Shown one piece after another: positions 50,454-59,338 of a DNA stretch of 64,000 bases. A model generated the notes under the pieces. The model ran no database searches and was not told where the DNA came from. It saw only the letters and a list, made by a program, of their open reading frames with translations. A program made the position numbers and the translations under genes. Origin of the DNA: DASSQJ01 sp963772645 (GTDB lineage Bacteria > Actinomycetota > Actinomycetes > Actinomycetales > Dermatophilaceae); NCBI GenBank assembly GCA_963772645.1, contig CAVYYD010000002.1, positions 124,001 to 188,000 on the forward strand, written 5' to 3'. Numbering within the stretch: the first letter of the stretch is position 1; every line of letters begins with the position of its first letter.

Positions 50454-51398
50454 GTGACCGAGGGAACCGTCCGCTGGTTCGATGCCGACCGGGGGTTCGG
50501 CTTCATCGCCCTCGGGCAGGAGGCAGAGGACCTGTACGTGCATGCGTCCGAGATCGTCAGCGACGACTCGATGAAGCTGCTTCGGGAGGGGCAGGTGGTC
50601 GAGTTCGAGATCGGCGAGGGGGACCGCGGCCCGCTGGCACGCCACGTCCGGGTCACGGCCGCCCAGGCCGCCGGTACACCGCTGGGCGTGCTCGGCACCG
50701 TCGCCTGGTACGAGCCTGCCAAGGGGTACGGCTTCATCACGCCCGACGGCGGTGGTACCGAGATCTTCGTGCACGGCTCGGCCGTCGTGGGGGGCGGCGT
50801 GGTCTCGGAGGGGCAGCGGGTGGCGTTCCTCGTCGTCAACGGGGAGAGGGGACCGCAGGCTGACCATCTGCTCCCCTTGGGAGCCCAGGCCGCCCAGCAG
50901 GTCGTGGCGTCCGACGGGGCGGACGGCACCGTGTCCTGGTACGACGGGGACAAGGGCTTCGGGTTCATCACCCCCGAGTCGGGCGGCCCCGATGTCTTCG
51001 TCCACGTCCGGGAGCTGGCCGACGGGCTCCCCGAGCTGGGCGAGGGGGACCGGGTGACGTACGACATCGTCGTGAGCGAGAAGGGCCCGCAGGCTCGCGA
51101 CGTGCGCCTCGCACGCAGCTCGGCACCGCGGGGCGCGCCCGCGACGTCGACGACCCGCGCTCGGTCGGGACACCGGCAGGCATCCGACGTCCCGGCGCGC
51201 GGCGGCGAGGGAGTGGTCGCGCGCTACGACGCGGAGCGGGGGTTCGGCTTCATCGCCCCGGACGCGGGAGGCGCGGACCTGTTCGTGCACGTGTCGGTCC
51301 TCAGAGGCGCCGAGGCGCTGCACCCAGGCGATCGGGTCCGGTACCAGGTGCGACAGAGCGATCGAGGACCACAGGCCGACCGCGTCGAACGGGTGTGA
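50454..51398 (+). CDS. Four-cold-shock-domain protein
   Basis: A 314-aa protein made of four cold-shock domains: about 2-67 (TEGTVRWFDADRGFGFI, LYVH), 79-142 (LGTVAWYEPAKGYGFI, IFVH), 157-220 (DGTVSWYDGDKGFGFI, VFVH) and 252-314 (EGVVARYDAERGFGFIA, LFVH). Each keeps the RNP1-like (K/R)G(F/Y)GFI and RNP2-like (I/L/V)(F/Y)VH motifs, so each should bind single-stranded RNA or DNA. A flexible Ala/Arg/Thr linker (~221-250) precedes the fourth. Typical Csp proteins are ~67 aa with one domain. GTG has GAAGGAG upstream. It probably acts as an RNA chaperone or translation regulator. Confidence 0.92.
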   Translation: MTEGTVRWFDADRGFGFIALGQEAEDLYVHASEIVSDDSMKLLREGQVVEFEIGEGDRGPLARHVRVTAAQAAGTPLGVLGTVAWYEPAKGYGFITPDGGGTEIFVHGSAVVGGGVVSEGQRVAFLVVNGERGPQADHLLPLGAQAAQQVVASDGADGTVSWYDGDKGFGFITPESGGPDVFVHVRELADGLPELGEGDRVTYDIVVSEKGPQARDVRLARSSAPRGAPATSTTRARSGHRQASDVPARGGEGVVARYDAERGFGFIAPDAGGADLFVHVSVLRGAEALHPGDRVRYQVRQSDRGPQADRVERV

Positions 51399-51595
51399 GC
51401 GGGACGGCGGTCCGGGCGGAGCTGGTGCTCAGGCGTGCCCCGATCCCGCCGCACGCTCATGCCGGGGGAGCGGGCGGTCGCTTCGCGGCGGTATTGGGCA
51501 TGTCCATTCCGGGAGCGCGCGGCTGAGTCGCGGTCACGACAGCACCCGGATGCGCGGAGATGTACAATTAAGCGGTTAGCGCGTATCGTGGGGGC

Positions 51596-51859
51596 ATGAG
51601 CGAGATCACCGTGAGCGACGCCCGTGCCCGCCTGGCCGGTGTCGTCGACTCCGCCCGAGTCGGGCACGACCCCGTCTACCTGACCCGTCGCGGTCAGAGG
51701 GTGGCCGCAGTGATCGACGCCGATGACCTGGACCAGCTCATCGCCGCCGCCGAGGACCTGGCCGACCTCGAGGCGGCTGCTGCAGCTCGAGCCGAGATGG
51801 CGGACGGCCAACCGGCGATCCCGTGGGAGCAGGTCAAGGCAGATCTCGGCCTGGCATGA
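51596..51859 (+). CDS. Phd/YefM-family antitoxin
   Basis: An 87-aa antitoxin: ITVSDARARLAGVVDSARVG, VYLTRRGQRVAAVIDADDLDQLIAAAEDLADL, with an acidic C-terminus ending IPWEQVKADLGLA. TATCGT lies 6 nt before the ATG, suggesting a leaderless mRNA. Its stop overlaps the toxin start by four bases. Confidence 0.92.
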   Translation: MSEITVSDARARLAGVVDSARVGHDPVYLTRRGQRVAAVIDADDLDQLIAAAEDLADLEAAAAARAEMADGQPAIPWEQVKADLGLA

Positions 51860-52119
51860 CCTATCGCATCGAGGTCGCACCGGCCGCGGTGCGCCAGCTG
51901 AGCAAGCTGGACCCTGCCGCACGGCGCCGCGCCCAGGCGGCCATCGAGCTTCTCGCGGACCAACCCCGCCCGAGCGGCGCCAAGAAACTGGTCGGTGGTG
52001 ACGGCGAGTGGCGGGTCCGTACCGGCGACTACCGCATCGTCTACGAGATCCACGACGAGGTCCTCCTCGTTCTCGTCGTGGCCGTCGGGCACCGCCGCGA
52101 CATCTACCAGCGCCGCTGA
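51856..52119 (+). CDS. relE: RelE/ParE-family toxin
   Basis: An 87-aa toxin: YRIEVAPAAVRQLSKLDPAARRRAQAAIELL, GAKKLVGGDGEWRVRTGDYRIVYEIHDEVLLVLVVAVGHRRDIYQRR. The C-terminal VGHRRDIY is typical of RelE. ATGA overlap with the antitoxin. Confidence 0.93.
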   Translation: MTYRIEVAPAAVRQLSKLDPAARRRAQAAIELLADQPRPSGAKKLVGGDGEWRVRTGDYRIVYEIHDEVLLVLVVAVGHRRDIYQRR

Positions 52120-52194
52120 CAAGCGCTCAGCCACATCACCTCGGGTGCGGCGGCTCGCGATATGCAGCAGTTCTTAGCGACCGGGGATGAGGGG

Positions 52195-52914
52195 TCACGG
52201 TGCTTCGAGTTGGAAGAACAGGAAGCAGATGAAGGACCGGCCGTCCGTGGTGGGCAGCAGCTTCGATGGTGTGTCAGGCGCTGGTGGCGGCTCGGTGACC
52301 GTGGTGATGCGGAACCCGGCCGCGGTGAACGCGTTGATGACGTCCTGCAGGGGCCGGTGCCAGTAGGTCATCCACACGGTCTGTTCGTCGAAGGTGTAGT
52401 CCTCGGAGTACCGGGTCAGGGCGAAGTAGTCGGCCTCGGGGTAGCTGATCGCGTAGACGGTGGGATGGATGATCGAGACGATCAGCCGTCCGCCGGGCTT
52501 GAGGGTGCGCCGCAGCTCGGCCAGCGCCGAGGCCCAGTCCTGCACGTAGTGCAGGGCCAGCGATGCGACGACGACGTCGAACTCGTCGCCGGGGTAGGGC
52601 AGGGGTGCGCCGAGGTCGGCGACTCTCAGGTCCGCGTCCTCACCCAGCCTCTCGCGGGCCAGGTCGAGCATGGCCGCACTCAGGTCGAACCCGGACGCGA
52701 CCGCGCCCCTGGCGCCCAGGTCTGCCATCAGCGGGCCGGACCCGCACCCGGCGTCCAGGACCCTCAGCCCGCCGACGTCGCCGGCGAGACGGATCATCTC
52801 CGGACGGTTGTAGTAGGCGTTGAAGAGGCTCTTCTCGTTCTCGGCCGCGTACACGGCCGCGAAGCTGTCGTAGTCAGCGACTGGGGCGGCGGGGTCGTTC
52901 TCCGAAGACGGCAT
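52195..52914 (-). CDS. Class I SAM-dependent methyltransferase
   Basis: A 239-aa methyltransferase with motif I VLDAGCGSGPLMADLG, motif II around SGFDLSAAMLDLARERLG, and motif IV/post-I DEFDVVVASLALHYVQDW with LKPGGRLIVSIIHP. It resembles UbiE/Methyltransf_11 members. Substrate unknown. It ends 75 nt after the RelE gene, convergent with it. Confidence 0.88.
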   Translation of the reverse strand: MPSSENDPAAPVADYDSFAAVYAAENEKSLFNAYYNRPEMIRLAGDVGGLRVLDAGCGSGPLMADLGARGAVASGFDLSAAMLDLARERLGEDADLRVADLGAPLPYPGDEFDVVVASLALHYVQDWASALAELRRTLKPGGRLIVSIIHPTVYAISYPEADYFALTRYSEDYTFDEQTVWMTYWHRPLQDVINAFTAAGFRITTVTEPPPAPDTPSKLLPTTDGRSFICFLFFQLEAP

Positions 52915-53029
52915 CAGACGTTCCTACCCGGGATCGCACGATAACGACAAACCGATGGGCTGACCTGCGGCGACCCAAGCTGCAGTCACCGTCGCAGCCG
53001 CCCGCTCTGGCAGCGCCAAGGCAGTCGCT

Positions 53030-54430
53030 ACGCGGCGGTAGGACTGTGAGGATCGCTTTCGCAGCCTGATGGTGGTGGGCTGTGGGTTGGCGGCTTCGGG
53101 TGTGACCCCCGAAAGGACTGGCCTTCGTGCCTTGCTGCGAGATGTCCGCTCGAGGTCGCCGGCCCCGGCCCGGCCGAAGGTGCTGGCCTGATCAGGAGCT
53201 TGACCACCAGGCGTTGAAGGCGCCGGGCGTGTCCCATCACAGTCCTGCCGAACCTCCGTCCCGGACCGGAACCACGTCCCGTCCGGCGAAGGAGAGAACG
53301 CATGACCAGTCTGACCGATCTACGTGAGGTGGTCGATGTCGTCATCGGCGTCGACACCCACGTCCATACCCACTCCGCCGCGGTCATCGACAGCGCGACC
53401 GGTGGCGTCCTCGGCGAGACCACCGTGGCGGCGACCGCCGCGGGCTACGTCGAGCTCGTGGACTTCGCCAACGCCTACCCGACGGCGCGGGCTTGGGCGA
53501 TCGAAGGGACCGGCAGCCACGGCGCCGGCCTGACCCGGCACCTGCTGGAGTCCTCCGAGCTCGTTGTGGAGCTGGACCGTCCGAAGCGGTCCGCGCGCCG
53601 TAACGGCGCGAAGTCCGATCCCCTCGATGCGATCCGCGCCGCACGTGAGGCGATGGCTCGACCCCGCTTGGGAACACCCCGCAGCGGCGGCGAACGCCAA
53701 GCCCTCTCAGTGCTGTTGGCCGCTCGCCGCTCCGCCGTCGATGCCTCCACCGAAGCGCAGCTCCAGCTGTTCAGCCTCGTGGTCGCCGCGCCGGAACCGA
53801 TCCGAGCCCGGTTCCGTGGCCAGAAGCTCGCCGCGATGCTCAACACCGCAGCCAGGCTGCGTGTCCACCCAACCTGGGACGTGGAGACGACCAGCACCGT
53901 CGTCGCGCTACGCACTTTGGCTCGACGCGCGCACACGATGTTGCGGGAGGCGCGCGAACTGCAGAAGGCGATCCTGGCCATCATCCGCAGCTGGCGGCCC
54001 GACCTGCTCGAGGAGTTCGGCGTCGGACCGATCGTCGCGGCGACGGTGCTGTGCGCGTGGTCCCACCCCGGCCGCGTCCACTCCGAGGCCGCGTTCGCGA
54101 TGCTCGCCGGCGTGGCCCCCATTCCCGCCAACAGCGGCCAGGTCACCACCCGTTACCGGCTCAACCGGTACGGCGACCGGCAGCTCAACACCGCACTGCA
54201 CACCGTGGTCCAGATCCGGATCCAGTACCAGCAATCCACCCGTGACTACGTCGCCCGTCGAACCGCTGAAGGAAAGACCAGCCGCGAGATCAAACGCTGC
54301 CTCGCCCGCTACGTCGCACGCGACCTGCACCGCCTCCTCGAAAGGGGCGCCCCGACTGCTTGACGAAGCATAGGAGCGTCGCACCTTGCTCTGTACGTTG
54401 ACGACGAGCGCCGGGGCCGAGTCGGGGTCG
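53030..54430 (+). mobile_element. IS110-family insertion element (borders approximate)
   Basis: An intact DEDD transposase gene with ~270 bp of non-coding DNA upstream and ~65 bp downstream. No terminal inverted repeats are seen, as expected for IS110. In IS110-family elements the left non-coding end encodes a bridge RNA that guides recombination; 53030-53301 is the candidate. Exact ends need comparison of copies. Confidence 0.7.
53302..54363 (+). CDS. IS110-family transposase (DEDD)
   Basis: A 353-aa recombinase. The RuvC-like DEDD domain has D18 (VVIGVDTHVHTHSAAVID), E68 (AWAIEGTGSHGAGL), D106 and D109 (KSDPLDAIRAAR). The C-terminal Transposase_20 domain has GPIVAATVLCAWSHPG, FAMLAGVAPIPANSGQVT with the catalytic Ser region, and YRLNRYGDRQLN. 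Both domains are complete with no internal stops, so it may be active. GAAGGAG precedes the ATG. Confidence 0.95.
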   Translation: MTSLTDLREVVDVVIGVDTHVHTHSAAVIDSATGGVLGETTVAATAAGYVELVDFANAYPTARAWAIEGTGSHGAGLTRHLLESSELVVELDRPKRSARRNGAKSDPLDAIRAAREAMARPRLGTPRSGGERQALSVLLAARRSAVDASTEAQLQLFSLVVAAPEPIRARFRGQKLAAMLNTAARLRVHPTWDVETTSTVVALRTLARRAHTMLREARELQKAILAIIRSWRPDLLEEFGVGPIVAATVLCAWSHPGRVHSEAAFAMLAGVAPIPANSGQVTTRYRLNRYGDRQLNTALHTVVQIRIQYQQSTRDYVARRTAEGKTSREIKRCLARYVARDLHRLLERGAPTA

Positions 54431-54490
54431 TTGGCCGGGTGGAACCCAGGCGCTTCTGCCCGCGCCCCGTCTGGTCGTAGGGTGACGGGG

Positions 54491-55159
54491 ATGTCTCGAC
54501 ATAGCCGCTATCTCGGCCCGGATCAGGCCGCCTCGGTCTACGACAGGATCGGGAGATGGCAGGACACCCAGGGTTTCTATGAGCGCGAAGCCGTGGCCGC
54601 GATGGTCGGATCGGCCCTACTCGAGACGGCCACCAGTGTGGTGGAGGTCGGCTGCGGGACGGGGGCGCTCGCCGCATCCGTGCTGGGTCGGCTGCTACCG
54701 GCGGAGGCCACCTACCTCGGCCTCGACGTCAGCGGGACCATGGTCGAGCTGACCCGACGCCGCCTCGCGCCCTTCGCGCCTCGAGCCCAGGTCCAGCTGG
54801 TCGATGGCCACACACCCTGGCCCGTGCCCGACCACACCGCGGACCGCGTCCTGGCGGCATACCTGCTGGACCTGTTCTCGCCGGAAGGGATCGACGGCTT
54901 CTTCACCGAGGCAGCCAGAATCCTTCGGCCCGGCGGGCTCGTCGCCGTCACCAGCCTGAGCGCAGGGACCGACTACCCGTCCAGGTTGGTGTCCGCGATC
55001 TGGACCCGACTGTGGAGGACCGACCCGCACCTCACCGGCGGGTGCCGCCCCGTCACTCTCGACCCACACCTTTCCGCGACGTGGCGCCGTTTCCACGACG
55101 CCACCACCATCAGCTGGGGCATCAGCTCACGAACCATCGTCCTGCAAGCACCTTCCTGA
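54491..55159 (+). CDS. SAM-dependent methyltransferase (UbiE-like)
   Basis: A 222-aa methyltransferase. It starts MSRHSRYLGPDQAASVYDRI and has motif I SVVEVGCGTGALAASVLGRL, the acidic LGLDVSGTMVELTRRRL, HTADRVLAAYLLDLF and LRPGGLVAVTSLS. TAGGGT lies 7 nt before the ATG, favouring a leaderless start. The left flank is the IS110 element. Substrate unknown. Confidence 0.86.
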   Translation: MSRHSRYLGPDQAASVYDRIGRWQDTQGFYEREAVAAMVGSALLETATSVVEVGCGTGALAASVLGRLLPAEATYLGLDVSGTMVELTRRRLAPFAPRAQVQLVDGHTPWPVPDHTADRVLAAYLLDLFSPEGIDGFFTEAARILRPGGLVAVTSLSAGTDYPSRLVSAIWTRLWRTDPHLTGGCRPVTLDPHLSATWRRFHDATTISWGISSRTIVLQAPS

Positions 55160-55384
55160 ACACGCAACCCGCGGTTGGCAGGGCGAGAGCCTCAGTCCCC
55201 CCGAATGGCCGCGATTCGGGGGAGTGCTCGGTACCCCCGCCACGCCACCGGGCCGGCGGATCGCACCCGGGGCTCACGCCCCACGACTCCATCCCGGACG
55301 GCCGAGGCCAGTGGGGCAACCTCGACACCGTCCGGTGCCGACCGGTCGACGACGGGCCAGCACTCACCGGGGGAGGATGGTGAC

Positions 55385-56341
55385 GTGACAAGGGGTACTC
55401 GGCGATACTCGGCCGAACCGGCCGACCCACGGGCGTACACCGTGGCCAACGACCGGCTGTACACGCGATTGGGGCGCCTGTACGACATCCTCGTCAAGGC
55501 ATCCCCCATCTGGCGACGATGGCTCGGGCACGCGCTGCCCGAGATCCGTGGCCCCCGGGTGCTGGAGGTCTCCTTCGGGACCGGCTGGCTGCTCACGCAG
55601 TATGCCGGTCAGCACCGCACCGACGGCATCGACCTCAACCCGAGGCTCCTCGAGGCGGCGCGTCGCAACCTGGCTCGCGCCGGAGCGCACGCGGACCTAC
55701 GGCTGGGGACCGTTGAGGCACTGCCGTACCCGGACGCCACCTTCGACACCGTGGTGAACACCATGGCCTTCACCGGCTATCCGGACGGCGCCGTCGCCGC
55801 CGCAGAGCTGGCCCGAGTGCTCACGCCCGGTGGCCGAATGGTGTTGATCGACATCAACTACCCGCGCAACGGCAACCGGTTGGGAACCCTTCTCGTCGAC
55901 CGGTTCTGGAAGCCCTTCGGCGACCTCATCCGCGATATCCCCGCGCTGTTGTCCGATGCCGGGCTGGAGGTCCGAGACGACGAGGTCGGCGGGTGGGGCA
56001 GCGTCCACCGGTACCTTGCCACCAAGCCCGGGCGCCTCGGGCCGAGCCGTGACGCGCCCCGACCTGGGGTCTCGACCGCACTGCCGGCGCCACGCCGACC
56101 TCACAGCAAGAGCGACCAGATCACCCGCGGCGAAGAATGCCCGAACGCGGCCGAAATGGGGCACCTTCTCTGCTTGGGCCGTGTCGGGCGGGCTGCGTCG
56201 TCGGCAGCTACTCCTGTCGTGGAGCGACCTCGAACCTTTCCGCGCGCCGTCGGGGCCGGCCCGCCCCTCAGCAGCAATGCGGTGGGGGGCGCTCCCCACC
56301 GACCTTCGCCCCGTTGCCCGGGGAAGGTCCATGCTCGGTAA
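55385..56341 (+). CDS. SAM-dependent methyltransferase with anomalous C-terminal tail
   Basis: A 318-aa frame. Residues ~1-215 are a normal class I methyltransferase (VLEVSFGTGWLLTQYAG, GIDLNPRLLEAARRNL, FDTVVNTMAFTGYPDG, LTPGGRMVLIDINYP) ending in the expected HRYLATKPG. The last ~100 residues are basic, low-complexity and unlike any domain, so the ancestral stop was probably lost or the frame runs into foreign DNA. GTG has GGAGG 8 nt upstream. Confidence 0.8.
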   Translation: MTRGTRRYSAEPADPRAYTVANDRLYTRLGRLYDILVKASPIWRRWLGHALPEIRGPRVLEVSFGTGWLLTQYAGQHRTDGIDLNPRLLEAARRNLARAGAHADLRLGTVEALPYPDATFDTVVNTMAFTGYPDGAVAAAELARVLTPGGRMVLIDINYPRNGNRLGTLLVDRFWKPFGDLIRDIPALLSDAGLEVRDDEVGGWGSVHRYLATKPGRLGPSRDAPRPGVSTALPAPRRPHSKSDQITRGEECPNAAEMGHLLCLGRVGRAASSAATPVVERPRTFPRAVGAGPPLSSNAVGGAPHRPSPRCPGKVHAR

Positions 56342-56563
56342 TCGTTGCCCTTGCCGAGATCTGCTCCGACCAGGCGGAAGGCACCTGCGGCGTCTGCAAG
56401 GCCGAGCTCGTGGGGAGTTTCGCACCGAGCACCGCGACGTCCCTTCTGACAGCGGACGAGCGAGCCGCCAACGACGTCCCGGTCGTCTCCGTCCAGCTTG
56501 CGGAGGCAGGATGCCCGCGCCTCGTCCTCGACCCGTGACCCGCAGCCCGCTACCGTCCACCGC

Positions 56564-57421
56564 ATGACTTACGACCGCGCGAGCCTGCCCACGCTGGCCG
56601 TGACCGGATCCACCGGAGCGGTCGGTGGGATGGTCGCGCGCCGGCTCGCCGACGCGGGACTCGCCCAACGCCTCCTCGCTCGCTCCCCTGAGCGTGCACC
56701 CGACCTGCCCGGCGCGACGGTGCTTCGGGCGAGCTACGCCGACACCGTGGAGACCCGTGCGGCCCTCGAAGGGGTCGAGACCCTGTTCATGGTGTCGGCG
56801 GCCGAGAACGAGCACCGCCGCGAAGAGCACCTCGCCTTCGTCGACGCCGCCGCTGCGGCCGGGGTGCGGCACGTCGTCTACACCTCCGTCCTCGGCGCCA
56901 GCAAGACCGCTACCTTCACCCTCGCGCGCGACCACGCCGCCACCGAACGTCATCTCGAGGCGAGCGGGATGGCGTGGACGTTCCTACGGGACGGCCTCTA
57001 CCTCGACTTCCTGCCGCTCATGGTGGGCGACGACGGCGTCATCCGGGGCCCGGCCGGTGAGGGCCGCGCAGCCCTCATCGCGCGCCGAGACGTCGCCCGC
57101 GTCGCAGCCACCGTGCTGCAGGACCCGGCCGCCCACACCGGCCGGACCTACGACCTCACCGGACCGCAGGCGCTCACCTTCACCGAGATGGCCGCGATCC
57201 TCGGCGAGCACCTCGGGCGGAAGGTGACCTTCGTCGACGAGACCATCGAGGAGGCGTACGCGTCCCGCGAGTCCTATGGCGCGCCCGACTGGCAGGTCGA
57301 GGCATGGGTCTCGACCTACACCGCCGTCGCCAACGGGGAGATGGGGCCAGCCTCCGACGACGTCCTCGCCGTCACCGGTGAGCCGCCGATGTCGTTGTCG
57401 CAGTTCCTCACCGAGGGCTGA
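56564..57421 (+). CDS. NmrA/QorB-like atypical SDR
   Basis: A 285-aa NAD(P)-binding protein. TLAVTGSTGAVGGMVARRLADAG is the glycine-rich TGxxGxxG motif, ENEHRREEHLAFVDAAAAAGVRHVVYTSVLGA follows, and WTFLRDGLYLDFLPLM is typical of NmrA/QorB-type quinone reductases. It may reduce quinones or act as a redox sensor. TACCGT lies 7 nt before the ATG, another leaderless start. Confidence 0.88.
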   Translation: MTYDRASLPTLAVTGSTGAVGGMVARRLADAGLAQRLLARSPERAPDLPGATVLRASYADTVETRAALEGVETLFMVSAAENEHRREEHLAFVDAAAAAGVRHVVYTSVLGASKTATFTLARDHAATERHLEASGMAWTFLRDGLYLDFLPLMVGDDGVIRGPAGEGRAALIARRDVARVAATVLQDPAAHTGRTYDLTGPQALTFTEMAAILGEHLGRKVTFVDETIEEAYASRESYGAPDWQVEAWVSTYTAVANGEMGPASDDVLAVTGEPPMSLSQFLTEG

Positions 57422-57504
57422 TCTGGCCCTTCGATGAAGACACGTCGACCGGCGACGGCGGTGGCGCACTGCGACACGTAGCCCCATGTTGGGGCGGTAC
57501 GACC

Positions 57505-57915
57505 TCAATGGCGCGCGGCACGCGGCTGTGACGCGGAGTGAAGTCGCGTGGTCAGCCACTGAGCGATATCCGGTACGTCCAGTTCACCGGCCGCCGCCGC
57601 GAGCATCAGTTCCTCGGCCTCGTCCACGGTGTAGGTGAGGTCTCGACCATTGATGAGGCACAAGACGCGCGTGGCTGACCACGCCAGGCGCTTGTTCCCG
57701 TCCACCAGCGCGTGGTTGCGAACCAGCGAGTGCAACAGGGCCGCGGCCTTGTCGGGGAGGGTCGGGTAGGCATCGTCGCCGAAGACCGTGATCGCCGGCC
57801 GGGCTGCGGCCCCCGCCAGCAACCCGGAGTCCCGGACGGCGACCTCGCGCATCACCCCGGACGCGACCTCCAAGAGGTCCTCGACCGACAGGTAGTCGAT
57901 CGCTCCGTCGCTCAC
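57505..57915 (-). CDS. doc: Doc-type Fic toxin
   Basis: A 136-aa protein of the Fic/Doc fold. The active loop HALVDGNKRLAW (residues 68-79) is the Doc-like H-x-x-x-D-G-N-K-R, so it should phosphorylate EF-Tu rather than AMPylate. GTG overlaps the antitoxin stop (GTGA). The pair forms a Phd-Doc-like module with an unusual non-Phd antitoxin. Confidence 0.9.
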   Translation of the reverse strand: MSDGAIDYLSVEDLLEVASGVMREVAVRDSGLLAGAAARPAITVFGDDAYPTLPDKAAALLHSLVRNHALVDGNKRLAWSATRVLCLINGRDLTYTVDEAEELMLAAAAGELDVPDIAQWLTTRLHSASQPRAARH

Positions 57916-58109
57916 CTGCTCAGTCGCTCGAGCAGCTCACGGTCCTCGGAGCTCACCTTGTCGATCGCGGCCCGGAGCCGCTGCGGGCGTTCTGAGACGT
58001 ACTGGGCGATGGCGGTCCGGGCGACTTCCTGCATCGATCGCCCCTCCTGCTCGGCCTTCGCGCGCAGGGCTGCGCTCTCGCTGTCGGTCAACCGCAGGTT
58101 CATCGCCAT
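57912..58109 (-). CDS. Antitoxin of the Doc toxin
   Basis: A 65-aa protein: MAMNLRLTDSESAALRAKAEQEGRSMQEVARTAIAQYV, a ribbon-helix-helix start, with the C-terminal SSEDRELLERLSR that would insert into Doc. It lies 6 bp from a perfect palindrome. Confidence 0.85.
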   Translation of the reverse strand: MAMNLRLTDSESAALRAKAEQEGRSMQEVARTAIAQYVSERPQRLRAAIDKVSSEDRELLERLSR

Positions 58110-58115
58110 GTGATG

Positions 58116-58136
58116 ACGGTACCGCAGCGGTACCGT
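58116..58136. promoter_or_regulatory. 21-bp palindromic operator of the doc locus
   Basis: ACGGTACCGC and GCGGTACCGT are perfect 10-bp arms around one base. It lies immediately upstream of the antitoxin ATG and fits autoregulation. Confidence 0.85.
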
Positions 58137-58210
58137 CCAGACCCCCGTGCTGCGCGGCATCAATCGCAGGGTGGGCGCTTTGCGGCGGAGTGACGCGGTT
58201 CCCGCCAGGA

Positions 58211-59227
58211 TTACCGGACCCGCGGGCCGCCGAACTTTCGGCGGTAGGCCCCTGGACCGAGCCGCGTGGCCCGGTTGAAGAGCCGTCGAAAGTAGGCGGT
58301 GTTCTGATAGCCGACTGCGAAGCCGATCTCGTCCACCGGCATCGCTGTGCGCTCCAGGAGCCGGCGGGCCTCCTGGATCCGTACCTGCTGTACGTAGGCG
58401 ATCGGAGAGAAGCCGGTCGCGGCGTGGAACCGGCGCTCCAAGGTCCGGTGAGTGACGCCCGAGCGGGCGCGCATCTCCTCGACCGGGCTGGCGAGAGCGA
58501 GGTTGTCCTCCAGCCACGCCTGGAGGGTGGAGACGAGCCGGTCGTCGTGGCCCAGATTCGGAGCGAACTCGATGTAGGGGGCCTGCCCGGCGCCGTGCCA
58601 CTCGAGCATCAGCATCCGTGCCAGGGCCCGGGCCGCGCTCGGCCCGACGAAGCGGGTGACGAGGTGGAGGGCCAGGTCGTGCCAGGACATGACGCCACCG
58701 GTCATGACGATGTCGTCCCGGTCCCCCGCGGTGATCAGGACCTCCTCGGGGCGCAGCCGCACCTCAGGGTAGGTACGTCGGAAGGTATCCGCGAAGGCCC
58801 AGTGGATGGTCGCCTCCCTACCGTCGAGCAGGCGGGTCTCGGCAAGCAGCAGCGCTCCGGTGCAGACCGAGCACAGAAGGGCACCCTGAGCGTGCTGCCG
58901 CCGTAGCCAGTCGATGACCTGTGGGTGGCGCCCCGGCACCCAGTCGGGGCCGTCGACGGCCATCAGTGACACGATGGCGACATCGGTCCGGGCGATGTCA
59001 TCGCAGGCGCAGTGGGGTCGGAGCTGGAGCCGGTTGGCGCCGATGGTCTCGAGCGGCCCCGGTGCCGCGATCTGCACTTCGAAGGGATGTCGTGGCAGGT
59101 CACTCTCGAAGTTGCCGAGCAGGGGAAAGGCCGTCAGCGCCTCGTACAGGCCGCTCAGGGGGGCGACCTGGGTCTCGGGCGTTGCGACGAGCGTGACGTG
59201 CACCGGCAGGCCTAGGGGTGGGCTCAT
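58211..59227 (-). CDS. GlxA-family AraC-type transcriptional regulator
   Basis: A 338-aa regulator. The N-terminal DJ-1/PfpI (GATase1-like) domain has TLVATPETQVAPLSGLYEAL and LLCSVCTGALLLAETRLLDG, where Cys takes the nucleophile place. The C-terminal AraC HTH is MRARSGVTHRTLERRFHAATGFSPIAYVQQVRIQ, VDEIGFAVGYQNTAYFRRLFNRATRLGPGAYRR. It is divergent from osmC, which it may control. ATG at 59227 is chosen; the frame continues upstream without meaning. Confidence 0.9.
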   Translation of the reverse strand: MSPPLGLPVHVTLVATPETQVAPLSGLYEALTAFPLLGNFESDLPRHPFEVQIAAPGPLETIGANRLQLRPHCACDDIARTDVAIVSLMAVDGPDWVPGRHPQVIDWLRRQHAQGALLCSVCTGALLLAETRLLDGREATIHWAFADTFRRTYPEVRLRPEEVLITAGDRDDIVMTGGVMSWHDLALHLVTRFVGPSAARALARMLMLEWHGAGQAPYIEFAPNLGHDDRLVSTLQAWLEDNLALASPVEEMRARSGVTHRTLERRFHAATGFSPIAYVQQVRIQEARRLLERTAMPVDEIGFAVGYQNTAYFRRLFNRATRLGPGAYRRKFGGPRVR

Positions 59228-59338
59228 CTTGGGTCCCGTGTCGCGAAAGGAACGTTGCTGTCGACTGTGGCACTTACATCGCTCGGCCGCCACACCTAGC
59301 GTCGAGATCACCTGAACAGCAACGACACGGGAGGAACC

